From: Wuchereria bancrofti
Taxonomy: Eukaryota > Nematoda > Chromadorea > Rhabditida > Onchocercidae
NCBI GenBank assembly: GCA_005281725.1
Contig: SSBO01000013.1
Span: 1,176,281 to 1,240,280 of the forward strand
Length of the DNA stretch: 64,000 nucleotides
Reading direction: 5' to 3'
Shown here: positions 57,201 to 64,000 of the stretch, one piece after another
Layout: the number at the start of each line of letters is the position of its first letter
Numbering within the stretch: position 1 is the stretch's first letter
Position numbers and translations under genes: made by a program
The notes under the pieces: model-generated
The model's input: only the letters and a program-made list of their open reading frames with translations
Databases searched by the model: none
What the model was told of the DNA's origin: nothing

Positions 57201-58151
57201 AATAAAAAATATTTAAGTGAAATTGACTAGAAAAGAGGAATAAGTACAATTTTCTGAATGAAAGATGGAAAACAACAAAAAAAAGGAAAGAAAAAAAGTA
57301 GGTGAAGAAATATTCGAAGGAGTGAAAAAGGATTTATGAAAATTATAATTTCTTTCAAATTGTTGGAAAATTGTCACAGACATATTAAAATTATATTTTT
57401 TTTTCTACAACATTAAAATTTTTATTAAAAAAAGAAAAAATAAATTACTTAATTAGTCATTAAATTATAGCAGATTTTAATGATTAAAAGTTGTGGAATA
57501 TTTTGATATGCTTTGAATTTTTTATTTCTTCACACAACTGCATATTTGATTTTTAAAAAAAAGCTCAAAAGAAATTAAAATTAATTAAAATATTATGCAT
57601 TAGTACTTTTCTTGTTTTACTTATTCGATCCTTTCGTATATGTTTATTAGTTGCAGTTAGTTCAAAACAAATATTTTTTATTTTATTTCCTTTTTAAAAC
57701 CATTTATGATAGAAGCAATCATTACACTATATAATATAATTAAACGATATTATAACACTTTGAATGATTAAATTAGCTAAATTAAGAAAGAAAAAATAGA
57801 ACTTGTTTTCAATAGCAAAATTTATTAACAACAATAGGATTAATTAACAATATAAAATAATTAAATGTGAAATTTTATATTTCGTGCATGTACATTTAAT
57901 TGATATTGAGTTTCTGCAAAGAAGTAATACTGAATAATTTTTAAACTGCGAAAAAAACGGTAGAACAAATTAAAGTTATTTAAAAGTTATAAAAAGAGTA
58001 ACAGTGGTTTTCCAAAAAAAGAAATAATACAAAGTAATTCTTAAGTTTTATATTATAGAAAGAAATAATATTGAAAATTTCATCATTTATTTGTTACTTT
58101 CTAATTTACATATGTAACAAATAAGTCGTTAAGCTAATTTATATTTGTAAA

Positions 58152-59791
58152 TATTAAATTTCATTTCTAATCAGATGCTTATTTGTGTTAGCTTTTTTTT
58201 GTTTTCTATGAAGGAATAATTAGAGATAATGTAGAATGATAAAGTAATAATTAGAGAAAATGTAGAATGATAAAGTAATAATTACATTACAGTGCAATAA
58301 ATAAACACGGGACTATTGAATAATAAATTCAAATTCAAAGACATATTCATGTAACGAATTTAAAAAACAAATAATTTAAGCATGTATCTCATTCCTGCTT
58401 ATATTATAGATATTGATTTTTGAATTGGAAACGATTCAACTGCTTATTGTCGTCGCTAATATTGGATCGATCGCAAATTCATGATCTTATTACTGTCGTT
58501 ATTATTTGCTATGTTTAATAATCATACGCTGTTCTTATTGTTGCTGAGATTATTTTGATTACAAAATTATTGATCTCATTGTTGTCGTCGATATTAGATT
58601 TCATTGTAAATGTTGATATGCCTACAAATTGTAATCAATCATTTAATTTCAAAAATAACTGAATCTTATAATTTATTTAAAAAAAAAATGGCTAAATTTT
58701 TTTTTCGTCACATAATTGCAATAAAATTGGTTTTAATTTTATTAGTATAATAAAACTTTAAAAAAATAAAAAGAAATTTGTAAGCGTTCTTAATGCGAAA
58801 TTCTGGCTTCGTTTTTTTTTTTAATTTTTATATTTTTTTTTATTTTTTATTTTTGAAATTAAAAAAAAGGAATAAACAAAGTTATGTGATTTTAAATTAT
58901 TAATGTGGTAATAAGAAAAAAAAGAGAACAGATATCAGGTATGAATGATAATGATTATTGGTTTGAATAACAATAAAAGAGATCATTTCCTTCATTATTT
59001 CTATTTTTTCTTATCATTTTATATTCATCGAATTGATTATTGAAAATTAAGAAAAAGAAAAAACTGGCTTATTGAAAATTATTAAAAAAACTTCGAAATT
59101 ATTTAAATTTTTTCAAAAAATTATAGCTTACTTTATTAAATTAATGATTTTCCATGATAAGCACAAATCCACAAAATTTATTATCTTAATTAATATGAAT
59201 AGGTTTGATTTATTATAGTTAGTTGTAAAAGTTCATATACTTTTTTTTTTATTATGATAATGCAAATTAATTGAAACAATGTAAGAAAATAAGGCAATAA
59301 TAACCAAAAAGCCAAAATTTTCCCAATTTAATAAATAAAAATTACAAGATGAGCAAATTTCATGTTACAACGATAAAAAAAGTATAGCATACTCTAAATC
59401 AATAATTTTCCAAGATAATCACAAATTCATGAAATAAAGAAAGATGACAACATGCATCGCTAGTTTCGAATGCTGAAGTTATTGCAGTTCTTTCAAAGAT
59501 TTAATATTTTCACAATACAATGAAAAGAAATGAGTCATTGAAATGAATATCATTCAAATTAATTATTCTAATAATCAAGTACTGCATTCATAAAAACGAT
59601 AAATAATACAATTGGTAAATATAAACAAAATGAAACGTGGTTTCTATTTTGAATTAAAAAAAATATTTAAATTATTTTTTTTTATCAAAATTTGCATTTC
59701 AATTACTAAATTACAAATTTGTCGACAAAATTTGCAAAAAAAAAGAGGGAAAATAACTGAAAAAATATTATGAGAAATATTTAAATGAAAA
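58152..59791. repeat. Contig-end duplicate, copy 1 (1640 bp)
   Basis: Matches 59793-61432 at a constant offset of 1641 bp, and ends exactly at the N at 59792. Confidence 0.92.
58217..58278. repeat. Two-copy 31-bp tandem repeat
   Basis: TAATTAGAGATAATGTAGAA and the rest of the unit (58217-58247) are repeated with one substitution at 58248-58278. It occurs again at 59858-59919 inside the duplicated block. Confidence 0.88.
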
Positions 59792-59792
59792 N
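59792..59792. other. Assembly gap (single N) between identical copies
   Basis: One ambiguous base flanked by the same 1.64-kb sequence on both sides. Confidence 0.95.
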
Positions 59793-61432
59793 TATTAAAT
59801 TTCATTTCTAATCAGATGCTTATTTGTGTTAGCTTTTTTTTGTTTTCTATGAAGGAATAATTAGAGATAATGTAGAATGATAAAGTAATAATTAGAGAAA
59901 ATGTAGAATGATAAAGTAATAATTACATTACAGTGCAATAAATAAACACGGGACTATTGAATAATAAATTCAAATTCAAAGACATATTCATGTAACGAAT
60001 TTAAAAAACAAATAATTTAAGCATGTATCTCATTCCTGCTTATATTATAGATATTGATTTTTGAATTGGAAACGATTCAACTGCTTATTGTCGTCGCTAA
60101 TATTGGATCGATCGCAAATTCATGATCTTATTACTGTCGTTATTATTTGCTATGTTTAATAATCATACGCTGTTCTTATTGTTGCTGAGATTATTTTGAT
60201 TACAAAATTATTGATCTCATTGTTGTCGTCGATATTAGATTTCATTGTAAATGTTGATATGCCTACAAATTGTAATCAATCATTTAATTTCAAAAATAAC
60301 TGAATCTTATAATTTATTTAAAAAAAAAATGGCTAAATTTTTTTTTCGTCACATAATTGCAATAAAATTGGTTTTAATTTTATTAGTATAATAAAACTTT
60401 AAAAAAATAAAAAGAAATTTGTAAGCGTTCTTAATGCGAAATTCTGGCTTCGTTTTTTTTTTTAATTTTTATATTTTTTTTTATTTTTTATTTTTGAAAT
60501 TAAAAAAAAGGAATAAACAAAGTTATGTGATTTTAAATTATTAATGTGGTAATAAGAAAAAAAAGAGAACAGATATCAGGTATGAATGATAATGATTATT
60601 GGTTTGAATAACAATAAAAGAGATCATTTCCTTCATTATTTCTATTTTTTCTTATCATTTTATATTCATCGAATTGATTATTGAAAATTAAGAAAAAGAA
60701 AAAACTGGCTTATTGAAAATTATTAAAAAAACTTCGAAATTATTTAAATTTTTTCAAAAAATTATAGCTTACTTTATTAAATTAATGATTTTCCATGATA
60801 AGCACAAATCCACAAAATTTATTATCTTAATTAATATGAATAGGTTTGATTTATTATAGTTAGTTGTAAAAGTTCATATACTTTTTTTTTTATTATGATA
60901 ATGCAAATTAATTGAAACAATGTAAGAAAATAAGGCAATAATAACCAAAAAGCCAAAATTTTCCCAATTTAATAAATAAAAATTACAAGATGAGCAAATT
61001 TCATGTTACAACGATAAAAAAAGTATAGCATACTCTAAATCAATAATTTTCCAAGATAATCACAAATTCATGAAATAAAGAAAGATGACAACATGCATCG
61101 CTAGTTTCGAATGCTGAAGTTATTGCAGTTCTTTCAAAGATTTAATATTTTCACAATACAATGAAAAGAAATGAGTCATTGAAATGAATATCATTCAAAT
61201 TAATTATTCTAATAATCAAGTACTGCATTCATAAAAACGATAAATAATACAATTGGTAAATATAAACAAAATGAAACGTGGTTTCTATTTTGAATTAAAA
61301 AAAATATTTAAATTATTTTTTTTTATCAAAATTTGCATTTCAATTACTAAATTACAAATTTGTCGACAAAATTTGCAAAAAAAAAGAGGGAAAATAACTG
61401 AAAAAATATTATGAGAAATATTTAAATGAAAA
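59793..61432. repeat. Contig-end duplicate, copy 2 (1640 bp)
   Basis: Second copy of 58152-59791. Unique sequence resumes at 61433. Confidence 0.92.
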
Positions 61433-62949
61433 ATATTACTGCAAATATTTAAATGATTAAAATTTTAATTCTTCAATTTCATAAAACTTCAAAAATAGCA
61501 AAACAGAAAATATTTCTTTTTGTTATGCATCCTTATAAAATTTAACAACTAGGTATGATTAAATTAAATTAAATAATTTGATAAAGCACATATGCAACAA
61601 TAGAAACGCAATATTATTAAATTAAATATTGTTAAAAGATGTTATTTAAATATTATTAAGAGCAATATTATTAAAGAAATGCAGTATAATTTGTTATTTA
61701 ATAATCATAAAATAACAAATTATTGAAGTGAAATAATTGATAACAAATATTTCCATTTTAAAGTTCAAAACAAAATAATTACGTGTAGTCGAAAAAAATT
61801 TATGCTAAAAATGAAATTTTTTCTATTAATTTTTCATTCCTAAAGATGATTGCATTTCTTTCTTCTTTCATTTTTCCTCTATGAAAAAAATTACCCATGA
61901 ATTATTTTGTTCTAGAAAAAATAAATTACCATTGAAAGATTGTCTTTCTTTTCTGTTTTATTACCGAAGTACTTTTAAAATTCGATTGATTAAATTTCAG
62001 AGTATATTTCAAAATATTTTCTACGAAAATTTATAAACAAAAAAAAATCAACATATAATATTTCTTTAAAAAAAATAAAAAAGAAAAAAGTACACAATTT
62101 ATACGATATTTAGCACAACGGTACAATTTAAAATGTTATTGTAGTAGCAGAAATTTTTAACTTTCATCATCAATTAACTTCACTTAAAAACGAAAAAGTC
62201 TTGTTTTTTCTTCTCCATCTTCTGCAATATTCCAATTGGTTTAAATAATTAACAAATAATCACAGAAAACTTGCATATCAACTTTATAAATGGCATAACA
62301 TATTTTTGTTAAAAAAGCAAAAAATTGAAAGTACGCATGTATTTTCATTTTTAATCATTTGAAAAAAAAAGAAAATATTAGATAATAGTACACTCAAAAT
62401 ATTAATTTATGGGAATCGTTTTTTCCTTAAATTAAATATTAAAATTATTACAGAATAACAGGATTGTTCAGCAATTGGAAATTAAATTGCTGTTTAGCGT
62501 AATGATGACATTTTCATTTTAATATTTTCTCGTTGTGAATGTTTGAAAAAAAAATGAAAGAAACAACCTATGCTAAAATTCTCATAGTGAATCAATTATG
62601 ACAGAGAAAGGAAAAAAAGAAATGATAAAAATAAAGTAAAAAAAAAAAAGTAAGAATGAAAATGAAATGATTGAAAACAAGTTTCAATCATTGCTTATAA
62701 ATACCTTTCATTTTTTTTTTTTCGAAATGTAAAATTACTAGAATTAAAAAAAGCGATTCATTTCGTTGGTTGTATTATCATTATTTTATACTTCTAAAGC
62801 AATAGTAGTTTAATCAATGTATTGCTACGAATTATAGTGATAAATTATTGTTTAACGATGTTGCTAGTAAGAGCAACTAATTAACAACTTAAGATAAAGT
62901 AGTGCGTTAATATTTCATCAATACTGCAATACTAGTGATAACTACAGTG

Positions 62950-63002
62950 ATAATAATAATAATAATGATAATAATAGTAATAATAATAATAATAATAATA
63001 AT
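62950..63002. repeat. (TAA)n microsatellite
   Basis: About 50 bp of TAA triplets with GATAATAATAG interruptions. Confidence 0.9.
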
Positions 63003-63443
63003 TCAGAAGCAAGTCTATTTATATTTTACAATTAAAGCTTATAATTAAATAGGACTGCAGCAAAAATTAATGCCAGAAGTTCCCTACAATAATATAAAAG
63101 TGATTTTTATTTATGTTATTAAAATTATTTGTTATTAAAATAACTTGGATTTACTTGAATTTTAATCGCTACTAATTAAAACTTTCAAATTAATGCAGCT
63201 ATATATATTTTAATATGGTTTAATCGTTAAATATCGATAGTAAATTAAAATTAAATTTTGCTCATGAAATTTCAATAAATTCTTATTTGCATGATATGAT
63301 AAGAAAGTTTGAACTTATCTAATTTAATTTTTTACTACTTAACACTAATGTAATTATTATGTATTAATTATCAAATATTTGCATTAATTGAAAAATGATT
63401 GACATTTTCATTATTAATTTAATTTGTCTTTGAATCATTAATA

Positions 63444-63545
63444 TTACTTCTTCCGCTGAGAGCGTATTACCGAACGTAACGCTGGAACTGACCGATTATC
63501 GCAATTACTTTCTTTTTGTTCTTGTTGTAATGAGCTTGAAATACA
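63444..63545 (-). CDS. Probable last coding exon of the next gene (partial, unidentified)
   Basis: An acceptor-like ACTGTACAG precedes an open 33-codon segment ending in TAA at 63444. It reads CISSSLQQEQKESNCDNRSV, then a basic tail ending RSVIRSQRKK. Composition is much more coding-like (CG dinucleotides, balanced bases) than the flanks. The upstream exons would lie right of the window; an alternative acceptor (TTTCAAG) lies 9 nt inside. I do not recognise the family. Confidence 0.5.
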   Translation of the reverse strand, partial: CISSSLQQEQKESNCDNRSVPALRSVIRSQRKK

Positions 63546-64000
63546 CTGTACAGTTTTGCATTTTGCATTTCATTTAATCATATTTTTTCACTTTTCTTTC
63601 TTGTCTCTTTTCTTTGCATTTAAATTTTGAAATTCTTTTTTTAGAAAAAAACAAATTACAGAAGAATTATTGTAAATCATTTAGTACTGCATCGTTTTAT
63701 TTATTGCTTTGAATTTCTTCGAAGTAATAGAGGAAAAGAAAAAGTTAAAATGAATTAAATGAATTTATTTGATTGTAATTAAATAGAATTTTCAGTATTT
63801 TTCCTTTCCCTTTCTATTTTTTCAACTTTTTTTGTTTAATATAAAATGATTGAAATATGAAATAGAACAGTTTATTTGAAGTATTAAATATGTGTGTGTA
63901 TGTGTCCCAGTGATTAATATATTTTAATTAACTACTTTTAACGGAATGGTTTTAGAAATTTGTAAGATTATTTTTAGTTACAAGGAATCTCACAGAGATA
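63546..64000. other. Right-edge sequence; probably intron of the partial gene
   Basis: AT-rich and non-coding in both strands, with no further exon recognised before the window ends. Confidence 0.5.

Larger units (their letters stand above)
52229..63443. other. Intergenic region upstream of the EVI5-like gene
   Basis: About 11.2 kb as assembled, of which about 1.64 kb is a probable assembly duplicate. It must contain the 5' UTR and promoter of the EVI5-like gene, but I see no convincing TATA or initiator context in this AT-rich background. No coding exon recognised. Confidence 0.6.

Noticed and set aside
58430..58620. GTCGTC-containing segment that looked coding-like
   Set aside because: It is an imperfect TTATTGTCGTC repeat with stops in all useful frames; it is also inside the artefactual duplicate.

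Overview
The window looks like nuclear DNA of a nematode, most likely a filarial (Onchocercidae-type) worm. The reasons are a very AT-rich background, short exons with nematode-style splice sites (T-rich tract then AG; AG/GTAAG-like donors), a degenerate BEL/Pao retrotransposon of the kind common in these worms, and a metazoan gene split into about 21 exons. The species assignment is an inference. No prokaryotic operon, CRISPR array, rRNA or tRNA was recognised. Coding sequence is only about 5% of the window.

Layout. (1) 1-2335, minus strand: the decayed 5' part of a BEL/Pao LTR retrotransposon (probable LTR, truncated gag, reverse transcriptase with an YVDN box, RNase H), running off the left edge. 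(2) About 2536-3110: a degenerate tandem repeat, followed by a single N at 3510 where base composition changes sharply. (3) 3511-9097: AT-rich spacer with a roughly 107-bp tandem repeat and no recognisable gene. (4) 9098-52228, minus strand: one large gene for an EVI5/EVI5-like Rab GTPase-activating protein. I could assemble 21 exons with consistent splice phases, giving about 1014 codons: a low-complexity N-terminus, a TBC domain with both catalytic fingers (IxxDxxR and YxQ), and a long C-terminal coiled coil. Introns reach about 9-10 kb and hold minisatellites and microsatellites. (5) 52229-63443: intergenic, AT-rich, with a large duplicated block. (6) 63444-63545, minus strand: probable last coding exon of the next gene, which lies mostly beyond the right edge.

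Assembly quality. Four of the five single-N positions (17654, 23965, 32720, 59792) are each flanked by two apparently identical direct copies (159, 157, 1266 and 1640 bp) that abut the N on both sides. This is the signature of overlapping contig ends that were scaffolded without being merged, so these are very probably artefacts and not biological duplications. They inflate the window by about 3.2 kb.

I found no convincing novel multi-gene system. The points most worth a second look are the GC-AG intron in the EVI5-like gene, possible alternative 5' exons, an orphan exon-like block on the plus strand at 48334-48460, several intronic minisatellites, and the duplicated-contig-end artefacts.
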